This document shows, in pieces, positions 52,426-63,246 of a stretch of DNA of 64,000 nucleotides. Both the position numbers and the translations under genes were made by a program. The DNA is from JAVVHH01 sp965199585. GTDB lineage: Bacteria > Pseudomonadota > Alphaproteobacteria > Acetobacterales > Acetobacteraceae. The stretch's first letter is position 1. The number at the start of each line of letters is the position of its first letter. The stretch spans positions 186,001 to 250,000 of the forward strand of contig CBDASI010000002.1 in assembly GCA_965199585.1 (NCBI GenBank). Reading direction: 5' to 3'. The notes under the pieces were generated by a model. The model had not been told where the DNA came from. It saw only the letters and a list, made by a program, of their open reading frames with translations, and searched no databases.

Positions 52426-54153
52426 ATGGCATCTAGCGCCGCCCTCATGGAACCCAGCCGCACCCACGGCATGGAAGATTTCGCCTCCCTTCTCGAAGAG
52501 CAACTCGGCCGCGAAGCCGGCTTCGAAGGCTCAGTCGTCACCGGCCGCGTCATCCGCCTGACCGATGAATACGCCATCGTCGACGTCGGGCTGAAGAGCG
52601 AAGGGCGCGTCGCCCTCAAGGAATTCGGCGCCCCCGGCGAGAAGGTCGAGGTCAAGCCCGGCGACAACATCGAGCTTTACGTCGAACGGTACGAAGACCG
52701 CGACGGCTCGATCGTCCTGTCGCGCGAGAAGGCCCGCCGCGAAGAGGCGTGGACCAATCTCGAGCGCGCCTTCGAAGCGCAGCAGCGCGTCAACGGCACC
52801 ATTTACGGCCGGGTCAAGGGCGGCTTCACCGTCGACCTCGGTGGCGCCGTCGCCTTCTTGCCCGGCAGCCAGGTCGACATTCGCCCCGTCCGCGACGTCA
52901 CCCCGCTGATGGGCACGCCGCAGCCGTTCCAGATCCTCAAGATGGATCGTGCCCGCGGCAACATCGTTGTCTCGCGTCGCGCCGTCCTCGAAGAGACCCG
53001 GGCGGAGCAGCGCAGTGAGCTGATCCAGGGCCTCAAGGAAGGCATGATCCTAGACGGCATCGTTAAGAACATCACCGATTACGGTGCGTTCGTCGATCTC
53101 GGCGGCGTGGACGGCCTCCTGCATGTCACCGACATCGCCTGGCGCCGCATCAACCACCCGAGCGAAGCGTTGCAGATCGGCCAGGCCGTTCGCGTCCAGG
53201 TCATCCGCTTCAACAGCGAGACCCAGCGCATCAGCCTCGGCATGAAGCAGCTCGAGGCCGATCCGTGGGATGGCGTCGCCGCCAAGTATCCGCCGGGCGC
53301 CAAGTATTCGGGCCGTGTCACGAACATCACCGACTACGGTGCGTTCGTCGAGCTCGAGCCGGGCGTCGAAGGCCTGGTGCACGTTAGCGAGATGAGCTGG
53401 ACCAAGAAGAACGTTCACCCCGGCAAGATCGTCTCCACCTCGCAAGAGGTCGACGTTATGGTCCTGGACGTGGACAGCTCGAAGCGCCGCATTTCGCTCG
53501 GCCTCAAGCAGGTTCAGCGCAATCCGTGGGAGCAGTTCCTCGAGGAGCACCCGGTCGGCAGCACCGTCGAAGGCGAGATCCGCAACATCACCGAGTTCGG
53601 TCTCTTCATCGGCATCAGCGCCGACATCGATGGCATGGTGCACATGTCCGACCTGTCCTGGGACGAGCCCGGCGAGTTGGCCATCGCCAAGTTCGAGAAG
53701 GGTCAGATCGTCTCGGCCAAGGTTTTGGACATCGATGCCGAAAAGGAGCGCATCTCGCTCGGCGTCAAGCAGCTCCAGGACGACCCGGCCGCCGGCGCTC
53801 TCTCCAACATCCACAAGAACGACGTGGTCACCTGCATCGTCACCTCGATCCAGTCCAACGGCATCGAAGTGAAGGTCGACGAGATCCTCACCGGCTTCAT
53901 CCGCCGCGCCGAGCTGTCCCGCGACAAGGGTGAGCAGCGTCCCGAGCGTTTCGCCGTCGGCGAAAAGGTCGACGCCAAGGTCACTGCGATCGACCGTGCC
54001 GGCCGCAAGCTCGCGCTCACGATCAAGGGCCGCGAGATGGAAGAAGACAAGCAGGCCATCCAGGACTTCGGCACCACCGATAGCGGCGCCTCCTTGGGTG
54101 ACATCCTGGGTGCGGCGATCCGTCGTCGTAACCAGGCCTCCACCGACGCCTAG
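52426..54153 (+). CDS. rpsA: 30S ribosomal protein S1
   Basis: A 575-aa mRNA-binding ribosomal protein with six S1 motifs, from about residue 35 to the end; examples are VDVGLKSEGRVALKEFG, VKNITDYGAFVDLGGVDGLLHVTDI and VTNITDYGAFVELEPGVEGLVHVSEM. The N-terminus is MEDFASLLEEQ-like after a short leader, so ATG 52426 or a later in-frame ATG (52447, 52471) could serve. Downstream order sppA-ihfB is the usual one. A clear terminator follows. Confidence 0.97.
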   Translation: MASSAALMEPSRTHGMEDFASLLEEQLGREAGFEGSVVTGRVIRLTDEYAIVDVGLKSEGRVALKEFGAPGEKVEVKPGDNIELYVERYEDRDGSIVLSREKARREEAWTNLERAFEAQQRVNGTIYGRVKGGFTVDLGGAVAFLPGSQVDIRPVRDVTPLMGTPQPFQILKMDRARGNIVVSRRAVLEETRAEQRSELIQGLKEGMILDGIVKNITDYGAFVDLGGVDGLLHVTDIAWRRINHPSEALQIGQAVRVQVIRFNSETQRISLGMKQLEADPWDGVAAKYPPGAKYSGRVTNITDYGAFVELEPGVEGLVHVSEMSWTKKNVHPGKIVSTSQEVDVMVLDVDSSKRRISLGLKQVQRNPWEQFLEEHPVGSTVEGEIRNITEFGLFIGISADIDGMVHMSDLSWDEPGELAIAKFEKGQIVSAKVLDIDAEKERISLGVKQLQDDPAAGALSNIHKNDVVTCIVTSIQSNGIEVKVDEILTGFIRRAELSRDKGEQRPERFAVGEKVDAKVTAIDRAGRKLALTIKGREMEEDKQAIQDFGTTDSGASLGDILGAAIRRRNQASTDA

Positions 54154-54170
54154 CCGAGCCGAGCCGACCG

Positions 54171-54204
54171 ACCCTCTCCCGTCCGCGGGAGAGGGTCTTT
54201 TTTT
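54171..54204 (+). terminator. rho-independent terminator of rpsA
   Basis: ACCCTCTCCCG (54171-54181) pairs with CGGGAGAGGGT (54186-54196) over TCCG, then a run of T at 54198-54204. Strong stem with U-tract, 17 bp after the rpsA stop. Confidence 0.95.
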
Positions 54205-54224
54205 GTCCAGATCGCAGGTGACCC

Positions 54225-55124
54225 GTGCTCGAAGCTGATCTCCTGGTCGACCGGCGACGCCTCAAGCGTCACCTCAATTTCTGGCGCGTTCTGACGGTCC
54301 TCGCCATCGTCACTGCCGTCGGCGTCCTCGCCGCTCCTCGCCTGCCAAGCGCCATCGGCGCCCAGCACGTCGCCCGCATCAACATCAGCGGCGTCATCAC
54401 CGAAGACCGCAAGCTGACGGACGCCATCGTCGCCCTGGCCAAGGACGCCAGCGTGCCCGCGATTATCGTCTCGGTAGACAGCCCCGGCGGTTCCGTCGCC
54501 GGCGGCGAAAGCCTCCATGCCGCCCTGCTTCGTCTGGCCGCCGCCAAACCCGTCGTAACCACCATGCGTGGCACTGCCGCTTCGGCCGGCTACATGGTCT
54601 CCCTGCCCGCCGAGCGCATCTTCGCCCGCGGCTCGACGCTCACTGGCTCCATCGGCGTGATCCTCGAGACCGTCCAGGTCTCCGGCCTGCTCGGTAAGCT
54701 CGGTGTCGACGCCGAGGCCATTACCTCCGGCCCGCTAAAGGACCAGCCGAGCTTCACCCGCCCCCTGACCGACCCCGGCCGCGCCTACCTCAACGGCCTC
54801 GTGCAGGACATGTTCGATCAGTTCGTCCAAATGGTCGCGACCGGTCGCCACATGGACCCGGCTGCCGTCCGCCAGCTAGCCGACGGCCGCGCCTATACCG
54901 GCCGCCAAGCTAAGGAGCTCGGCCTGGTTGATGAGATCGGCGGCGAGACCGAGGCGCGCGCCTGGCTCGCTGCCCAACACGGGATTTCCGAGACCCTCCC
55001 CACCCAGGACCTCGAACTCAGCAGCCTGGTGCAGCGCACTTTCGGGTCAGCCATCACCGGGCTGCGTACGCTTCTGCTCGGATCTCAAGACGCGGGCGCC
55101 TGGGCGATCTGGACCGGCCGCTGA
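54225..55124 (+). CDS. sppA: signal peptide peptidase SppA, short form
   Basis: A 299-aa membrane-anchored peptidase (36K type) with a single span at about 18-36. The catalytic dyad is S120 (RGTAASAGYM) and K172 (SGPLKD). Other family parts are SVDSPGGSVAGGE and TGSIGVILE. It degrades signal peptides after cleavage. The start is GTG 54225, with GCAGG upstream, just past the rpsA terminator. Confidence 0.95.
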   Translation: MLEADLLVDRRRLKRHLNFWRVLTVLAIVTAVGVLAAPRLPSAIGAQHVARINISGVITEDRKLTDAIVALAKDASVPAIIVSVDSPGGSVAGGESLHAALLRLAAAKPVVTTMRGTAASAGYMVSLPAERIFARGSTLTGSIGVILETVQVSGLLGKLGVDAEAITSGPLKDQPSFTRPLTDPGRAYLNGLVQDMFDQFVQMVATGRHMDPAAVRQLADGRAYTGRQAKELGLVDEIGGETEARAWLAAQHGISETLPTQDLELSSLVQRTFGSAITGLRTLLLGSQDAGAWAIWTGR

Positions 55125-55200
55125 CAACCGCTTCCTTGACGATCAGCGACCGCTCCGGCATCGTAAGTGCCTTGATTACAGACGATCGATCGAACACCCG

Positions 55201-55512
55201 ATGACCCGATCCGAGCTGATCGCCGACCTGGCGACCGCAAACCCGCATCTAATGAGCCGCGACGTCGAGCTGATTGTGTCGACCATTTTCGACGAGATCA
55301 CGGCCGCCCTCTCCCGCGGCGCGCGCGTCGAGCTGCGCGGCTTCGGTGCCTTCACCGTCAAGAAGCGCGACGCCCGAACCGGCCGCAATCCGCGCACTGG
55401 TGAGGCCGTGCCGGTCAACGAGAAAGTCGTGCCCTTCTTCAAGGCGGGCAAGGAATTGCGCGAACGCATCAACCGCGGCCCCAAGCCGCGCGCCACACGG
55501 ACACTTGCCTGA
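55201..55512 (+). CDS. ihfB: integration host factor subunit beta
   Basis: A 103-aa DNA-bending protein of the HU/IHF family. It has MTRSELIADLATANPHLMSRDVELIVSTIFDEITAALS and the arm region RGFGAFTVKKRDARTGRNPRTGEAVPVNEKVVPFFKAGKELRERI, with the intercalating Pro in RNPRTG. It partners with IHF-alpha, which is not in the window. A weak TTGACG at 55136 may drive it. The last residues are a basic tail. Confidence 0.95.
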   Translation: MTRSELIADLATANPHLMSRDVELIVSTIFDEITAALSRGARVELRGFGAFTVKKRDARTGRNPRTGEAVPVNEKVVPFFKAGKELRERINRGPKPRATRTLA

Positions 55513-55515
55513 CCC

Positions 55516-55815
55516 ATGCGCGTCCTCCTCGCCGCCCCGCTTCTTTTCATCCTCATCCTCTTCGCGCTGTCGAATAAACAGGCGGTCGAGCTCGGCCTGT
55601 GGCCGACCGACATTCAGGTCGAGCTGCCTGTCTCCATCGCCGTGCTCGCCATCGCCGGGTTGTTCTTCCTGTTCGGGGCGCTCGTCGCCTGGAGCGGCAC
55701 GCTGTCGGAGCGCACCCGCGCCAAACGCGCCGAAGCCACCGTGCGGCAACTCGAGGCGCAGCTCGCCTCGGCACGCGCCAATCGCACCGCGCTGAGCCTG
55801 TCCCCGCCCGTCTAG
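55516..55815 (+). CDS. LapA-domain membrane protein
   Basis: A 99-aa protein with two membrane spans (residues 2-20 and about 40-62) and a C-terminal charged coiled stretch (RTRAKRAEATVRQLEAQLASA). It belongs to the LapA/YciS (DUF1049) family, which in E. coli supports lipopolysaccharide assembly. The order ihfB-lapA-trpF is conserved in many alphaproteobacteria. ATG 55516 is 3 bp after ihfB. Confidence 0.9.
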   Translation: MRVLLAAPLLFILILFALSNKQAVELGLWPTDIQVELPVSIAVLAIAGLFFLFGALVAWSGTLSERTRAKRAEATVRQLEAQLASARANRTALSLSPPV

Positions 55816-55818
55816 CCG

Positions 55819-56424
55819 GTGGCCCGCGTCAAGATCTGCGGCATCAACACGCCCGAAGCCCTTGCCGCCGCCGCAGCCGCCGACTGGATTGGCCTAAACT
55901 TCTTCCCCCGCTCACCGCGTTTCGTGACACCGGCCCAAGCCGCCGCACTCGCCGGCGGACCCACTCGGGTCGGCCTCTTCGTCGACCCCACGGATGACGA
56001 TTTGGCCGCTACACTCGGCGTCGCGGCGCTGGACATCCTGCAGATTTACGCCCCACCCGACCGCACCAGCGACATTCGCCGCCGCTTCGGCCGCCCCGTT
56101 TGGCGTGCGGTCGGCGTTTCCGCACCGGCGCATCTACCCCGACCCGGCGAAGACATCGACGGCTACGTCATCGAGTCTAAGGCGCCACCCGAAGCGACCC
56201 GGCCCGGCGGCAATGCCATCCCGTTCGACTGGTCGATCCTGCGCGGCTGGGCCGCTCCGCTGCCCTGGCTTCTCGCCGGCGGCCTCGACCCGGTCAACGT
56301 CCGCGCCGCGATCGCATCCTCTGGCGCCCCGGCCGTCGACGTCGCCTCCGGCGTTGAGCGCACCCGCGGCGTGAAGGATGTCGGCCTGATCCAAGCATTC
56401 CTCGCCGAGGCCCGGGCGCGTTAA
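55819..56424 (+). CDS. trpF: phosphoribosylanthranilate isomerase
   Basis: A 201-aa TIM barrel enzyme of tryptophan synthesis. The catalytic Cys is C7 in VKICGI, and the catalytic Asp lies in PAVDVASGVE; LLAGGLDPVNV is the phosphate loop. The third strand reads LDILQIYAPPD where most have LQLHG, a visible departure. The start is GTG at 55819. trpB and trpA, usually next, are not here; a membrane protein of unknown role follows instead. Confidence 0.93.
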   Translation: MARVKICGINTPEALAAAAAADWIGLNFFPRSPRFVTPAQAAALAGGPTRVGLFVDPTDDDLAATLGVAALDILQIYAPPDRTSDIRRRFGRPVWRAVGVSAPAHLPRPGEDIDGYVIESKAPPEATRPGGNAIPFDWSILRGWAAPLPWLLAGGLDPVNVRAAIASSGAPAVDVASGVERTRGVKDVGLIQAFLAEARAR

Positions 56425-56475
56425 CCATTGGTTAAGCATCATGGGGCAGAGTCGTTGCGCTAGCAGGAGGCTGCG

Positions 56476-57471
56476 ATGACGATGACGGCGCCTGTATCGG
56501 GCCTTTCCTTAGCCACCCTTGCCCGTCTCGTGGCGTTGCCGCTGCCGAGTGGAGCCCCACCCTCGGCCCAGCAGGCGCGATCTCCGGACGTCGTCGTCTT
56601 TTCTTCTGCCCCATTCCGCATGCTGTCGGATTTGGCCTCCGCCGGGCTGCAGCAATTGAGCGCCTTGCTTCCCGCGCTTGAGAAGGCGGTGCTGGAGGAG
56701 AGCGCCGCACCGCTCGGCCATCTGGCCAAGGTAGCCGGCGCCGCAGCGCGTCAGATCGGCGAGGGCCATGTCGCACTCCTCGCCGAAGGCCCCGAGCGCG
56801 TCGCCGCCGCCCTCCGCGGCGAGATACCGTCAATGCCGCCTGCCTCGCAGACCGAAGCCCGGCAAACCCTGCGCACCCTCGCCCGACAGATCGGCACCGC
56901 CGCAGAAGGCGAACCGCTGCCCGAACCGCTGCCAGACGCGCGCACCAGCGAAACACTCCGCGCCGTCGCCCGGCAGATTGGCATGGCGGAACGCTTCGGC
57001 TTGCCGCAGATCACTGACCCTGACGCTACCCCGATCCAGCGCTGGCTGAGTGAAGCCAATCTTGTGCTTCACGACACAAGCGACGCACTCGAGCGCGCAG
57101 AACGACAACTGTCCGCACAGATTCAGGCCGCCCCCCCGAACGCGCCGGCCCAAGATACCCCCACGATCTGGGCGCTGGGTCAGATTGCCGCCGCCCAGGC
57201 CCAAGTGACCGCCGCCTGCGGCAGCCTCGGTCAAAGCCTGCGCGCGCCGCGTCGTCCCGCCGCGACGACCGCCGCGTCTTTCAAGCTTCAGCTCGATCAT
57301 CTCGCGGGCGCGACGACCATGGTCGGCACGCTCCTCATCCTGGCCGTCCTCTGGTTTGCGGGCGGCGTGTGGTCCGCCGTCAGCGGCGCGCTCGGACTCG
57401 TCGGCCTCGGCTTCTGGCTGCTGCGAATCCGCCGTGCCTCGAAAGGCATCAGGCTCGACGTGCGACCTTGA
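56476..57471 (+). CDS. membrane protein of unknown function, 331 aa
   Basis: I do not recognise this protein. It is mostly helical with an Ala/Leu-rich, Gln-rich middle, has a repeated TLRTLARQIGTA / TLRAVARQIGMAE pair at about 130-172, and ends in two close membrane spans (about 280-318, GTLLILAVLWFAGGVWSAVSGALGLVGLGFWLL) with a basic tail. GGAGG lies before the ATG. It lies where trpB often sits, but with no similarity to it. It may be a membrane-tethered scaffold. Confidence 0.7.
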   Translation: MTMTAPVSGLSLATLARLVALPLPSGAPPSAQQARSPDVVVFSSAPFRMLSDLASAGLQQLSALLPALEKAVLEESAAPLGHLAKVAGAAARQIGEGHVALLAEGPERVAAALRGEIPSMPPASQTEARQTLRTLARQIGTAAEGEPLPEPLPDARTSETLRAVARQIGMAERFGLPQITDPDATPIQRWLSEANLVLHDTSDALERAERQLSAQIQAAPPNAPAQDTPTIWALGQIAAAQAQVTAACGSLGQSLRAPRRPAATTAASFKLQLDHLAGATTMVGTLLILAVLWFAGGVWSAVSGALGLVGLGFWLLRIRRASKGIRLDVRP

Positions 57472-57508
57472 ACCACCGATCCTGATGTCTCCCGTGCAGG
57501 ATCGTTCG

Positions 57509-57925
57509 ATGAAACAACATCTTCACACGCTCGAGATCCGCACCAGCGGCAAGAGCCTCGTCTCGATTACCCGCCCCATCGTCGAGTGGGTCGCGCAGCA
57601 AGGCGTCGCCACCGGCCTCCTCACGCTATGGTGCCGCCACACCTCCGCGTCGCTCACCGTGCAGGAAAACGCCGACCCGGCGGTCCGCCGCGACATCCTC
57701 GACTACTTCGAACGCCTCGTCCCGGAGAACGCCGGATACGTCCACGGTGACGAGGGTCCCGACGACATGCCCGCCCATCTCCGCACCATGCTTACCAGCA
57801 CGCAGATGAGCATCCCCGTCTCCGACGGCCGCCCTGTCCTCGGCACCTGGCAGGGACTCTATCTCTTTGAGCACCGCTCGGCCCCGCACCGGCGCGAGAT
57901 CGTCCTTCATCTCCTCGGCGATTAG
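57509..57925 (+). CDS. YjbQ/UPF0047 family protein (secondary thiamine-phosphate synthase enzyme)
   Basis: A 138-aa trimeric-type small enzyme. It has ITRPIVEWVAQQGVATGLLTLWCRHTSASLTVQENADP with conserved His, HLRTMLTSTQMSIPVSDG, and LGTWQGLYLFEHR. E. coli YjbQ has weak thiamine-phosphate synthase activity, and its real role is not settled. ATG 57509 fits the family, though ATG 57485 upstream is possible. The stop overlaps the convergent amidohydrolase stop (TTAG). Confidence 0.9.
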   Translation: MKQHLHTLEIRTSGKSLVSITRPIVEWVAQQGVATGLLTLWCRHTSASLTVQENADPAVRRDILDYFERLVPENAGYVHGDEGPDDMPAHLRTMLTSTQMSIPVSDGRPVLGTWQGLYLFEHRSAPHRREIVLHLLGD

Positions 57926-59058
57926 GCATGCACCTCGTGCCAGAGCGTCCCACCCACCACCATGCTGTCGACCGCAAAGCGCTGCCGTCCAATTCGGGTC
58001 TGTCCACGCACGTCCTCGAACGTGAACGCTCCCTCCTCGAGCCGCATGATCGTTGCATCGCCCGTACTGCCGACCGAGAGATCGCCCAAATCCGGCCGAC
58101 CCAGCGCCCGCGCCGGCGTCGCAGTGACTGCCCGCACGATCTCCGGCAACGGCATTCCGAGCGTCAGAAACTTGCTCATCGTTTCCATGTTGTCGAACGC
58201 CGGCCCGTCGATGCACAGCACGTGCACGTCCGAACTGATGATGTCCGGCGGGAACCCGGCCGCCATCATCGTCTCCGCCACCTCGAAATCGAACGACCCG
58301 GCGCCATGCCCGATGTCGAACAGCACACCCCGCTCCCGCGCCGCCCAGCACGCCTCGCGCACCCGGCCATCCGGCGTGCACGGCGCGTTTGGGAACGGCC
58401 GGAAGCAATGCGTCAGCGTGTCGCCGGGCCGCAACTCGGCCAGCACGTCGGCATACCGCGGGGGCGGATTATCGATGTGGCACATCACCGGCAGCCCGGC
58501 TCGCTGGGCCGCCTCGATCGCGTGATACAGCGGCGCGATCCCGTTGACCCCGCTCGTCCCCGCCCCGATCCGCACCTTGATCCCGCGGATCAGGTCGAGA
58601 TTAGCCAGCGCCACCGCCGCGCAATTCGCCGTATCCATCAGCCGCATATCCAGGCTCTCGCCCAGCATCACCGTCTTCGAGAACGCGAATATCCCGGCAT
58701 GCCCAATATGCAGGTAAGCCAGGATCCGCGTCTGGCTGTGCTCCATCACATGCGCCCGGAATCCGGCGAAATTGCCCGGCCCGGCCGACCCCACGTCGAG
58801 CCACGTCGTCGTCCCCGACCGCCGCGCCAACATGTCCGCATCGACGCTGATCGACGTCCCGCCCCAATACACGTGGGTGTGGAAGTCGATGTTTCCCGGC
58901 ATCACGATGCAGCCCGAGACGTCCCGCTCCCGCGCGCCGTGCAATCCGGCGCCCACAGCCGCCACGGTGCCGCCGGCGAACGCCACGTCCGCCACTTCGT
59001 CCCGTCCAACGGCCGGATCGATCACCCGCCCGCCGCGCAATACAAGATCGTACATCAT
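57922..59058 (-). CDS. amidohydrolase/deacetylase-family metalloenzyme
   Basis: A 378-aa TIM-barrel hydrolase. It has LRGGRVIDPAVGRDE, the metal-binding PGNIDFHTHVYWGG (His-x-His), later VMCHIDNPP, THCFRPFPN, DIGHGAGSFDF and SSDVHVLCIDGP. It looks like a dihydroorotase or adenine-deaminase relative in the amidohydrolase/deacetylase subgroup. The substrate is unknown. It is coupled to a cupin by ATGA. Confidence 0.88.
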   Translation of the reverse strand: MMYDLVLRGGRVIDPAVGRDEVADVAFAGGTVAAVGAGLHGARERDVSGCIVMPGNIDFHTHVYWGGTSISVDADMLARRSGTTTWLDVGSAGPGNFAGFRAHVMEHSQTRILAYLHIGHAGIFAFSKTVMLGESLDMRLMDTANCAAVALANLDLIRGIKVRIGAGTSGVNGIAPLYHAIEAAQRAGLPVMCHIDNPPPRYADVLAELRPGDTLTHCFRPFPNAPCTPDGRVREACWAARERGVLFDIGHGAGSFDFEVAETMMAAGFPPDIISSDVHVLCIDGPAFDNMETMSKFLTLGMPLPEIVRAVTATPARALGRPDLGDLSVGSTGDATIMRLEEGAFTFEDVRGQTRIGRQRFAVDSMVVGGTLWHEVHA

Positions 59059-59510
59059 GGGTGCTTATGGATCGGATCGACCCAGTGCACCGCCTCCGGT
59101 TTCTCCACCGGTTCAATGTCCAGGTTCACCACCACCGCCTCGTTGTCGCTGCGCACCAGCACGCACTCCAGCGTCTCCGACGTGCTGGCGTTGATCTCCT
59201 GATGCGGCACATACGGCGGCACGAAGATGAAATCGCCCGGCCCGGCCTCGGCCACGAACTCCAGCGACTCGCCCCACCGCATCCGCGCCTTGCCGCGCAA
59301 CACGTAGATCACGCTTTCGAGCGCCCCGTGGTGATGCGCCCCCGTCTTGGCGTCCGGATGGATGTGGACGGTGCCGGCCCACAGCTTCTGCGCGCCGACC
59401 CGGGCGAAGTTGATCGCCGCCGCCCGGTCCATCCCCGGCGATTGCGCCGTGTTGCTGTCCAGGCTGTCGCCCGGGATCACGCGCACGCCGTTCTCTTTCC
59501 AGTCGGTCAT
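59055..59510 (-). CDS. cupin-domain protein
   Basis: A 151-aa single-domain cupin. Motif 1 is VHIHPDAKTGAHHHGALESVIYVLRGKARMRW (two His and Glu as metal ligands), motif 2 is GPGDFIFVPPYVPHQEIN. It begins MTDWKENGVRVIPGD. It precedes the amidohydrolase in one transcript, so it could act on the same metabolite, for example as a dioxygenase or isomerase. Substrate unknown. Confidence 0.88.
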   Translation of the reverse strand: MTDWKENGVRVIPGDSLDSNTAQSPGMDRAAAINFARVGAQKLWAGTVHIHPDAKTGAHHHGALESVIYVLRGKARMRWGESLEFVAEAGPGDFIFVPPYVPHQEINASTSETLECVLVRSDNEAVVVNLDIEPVEKPEAVHWVDPIHKHP

Positions 59511-59575
59511 TTCAACTCCATCGCCATGTGCTTCGGACCGTGACGGCTCCTGTGTAACCGGGCAAGGTCACCCTC

Positions 59576-60700
59576 ATGCATTCAAGTCTCGACCGATCGG
59601 AATTGGAACTCGCCGCCGCCAAACTGGAGCGTCGCGAACGTGGCCAGGCCAACGCCCGCATCGTCCTGGCCATCGTGTTGCTCGGCCTGGGCTGCTACGT
59701 CCTGCAGAATTTCATCCGGCCGCTGCTCTGGGCCGGCGTGCTCGCCATCGCGGTCGCCCCGCTCTACGACCGCGCCCGCCGCCGACTCGGCCCGAAATAC
59801 GAGCACGTGTTGCTGCCGCTCGCCGCCACTGTCCTGACCACGCTGGTATTTCTCGTGCCGCTCGTCCTGATCGGCTTCCAGCTCGCCCATGAATCCGGCG
59901 CAGTCATTCATTGGCTGCAGGACGTCCGCAACAACGGGCTCCCGCCGCCCGCCTGGCTCGACCGCGCGCCGGTGATGCACGACCAGATCGTCTCGTGGTG
60001 GCAGAACAACCTCGCCGATCCCGAGGGCGCCCGCGCGCTGGTCGGCCGGGTCGACCGGTTGAACCCGATGCAGATGGGCCGGCAGCTCGGCGCGTCGCTG
60101 TTGCGGCGCTCGGTCGATTTCGCCTTCACCGTTGTCACGTTGTTCTTCCTGTTTCGCGAAGGCCCTAGCCTCGGCCCCAAGCTGATGTTCGCCGCCCGCC
60201 GCCTGTTCGGGCCGCAGGGCGAGCCGGTCGCCAAGCAGATGATCGCCTCCATCCATGGCTGCACCGACGGCCTCGTGCTGGTCGGCCTCGGCGAGGGCAT
60301 CGTGCTCGGCATCGGCTACGCCGTCGCTGGCGCGCCGCACCCGGCGCTGCTCGGTTTCTTCACCGCCATTGCCGCCGTCATTCCAGGTGCCGCGCCCGTC
60401 GTGTTGCTGATCGCGTCCGGACTGGTGCTCGCGGCCGGCAAGACCGTGCCGGCCATCGCGCTGCTGGTCCTCGGCATGGCGCTGATCTTCATCGCCGATC
60501 ACACCATCCGGCCGGCCCTGATCGGCGGCGCCACCAAGCTGCCGTTCCTCTGGGTGCTGCTCGGCATCCTCGGCGGTGTGGAGACGCTCGGCTTACTCGG
60601 CCTCTTCATCGGCCCGGCCATTATGTCCGTGTTAATCTTGCTGTGGCGTCAATGGACGCGGGATGCGAGAACCGACGCTCCCGCCCAGGGATCGACGTAA
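59576..60700 (+). CDS. AI-2E family transporter
   Basis: A 374-aa membrane protein of the AI-2E/YdiK (UPF0118) family, with seven or eight hydrophobic spans. The N-terminal charged helix precedes LAIVLLGLGCYVLQNFIRPLLWAGVLAIAVAPLYDRARRR, and the C-terminal half has LIFIADHTIRPALIGGATKLPFLWVLLGILGGVETLGLLGLFIGPAIMS. Only some members move autoinducer-2; many act on Na+/H+ or unknown solutes. It is 12 bp ahead of glgP. Confidence 0.9.
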   Translation: MHSSLDRSELELAAAKLERRERGQANARIVLAIVLLGLGCYVLQNFIRPLLWAGVLAIAVAPLYDRARRRLGPKYEHVLLPLAATVLTTLVFLVPLVLIGFQLAHESGAVIHWLQDVRNNGLPPPAWLDRAPVMHDQIVSWWQNNLADPEGARALVGRVDRLNPMQMGRQLGASLLRRSVDFAFTVVTLFFLFREGPSLGPKLMFAARRLFGPQGEPVAKQMIASIHGCTDGLVLVGLGEGIVLGIGYAVAGAPHPALLGFFTAIAAVIPGAAPVVLLIASGLVLAAGKTVPAIALLVLGMALIFIADHTIRPALIGGATKLPFLWVLLGILGGVETLGLLGLFIGPAIMSVLILLWRQWTRDARTDAPAQGST

Positions 60701-60712
60701 GGGAACAGACCG

Positions 60713-63214
<2,502 letters not shown>

Positions 63215-63246
63215 CCAAGCCCGAACGGGCAAAAAGGGACGGAACG

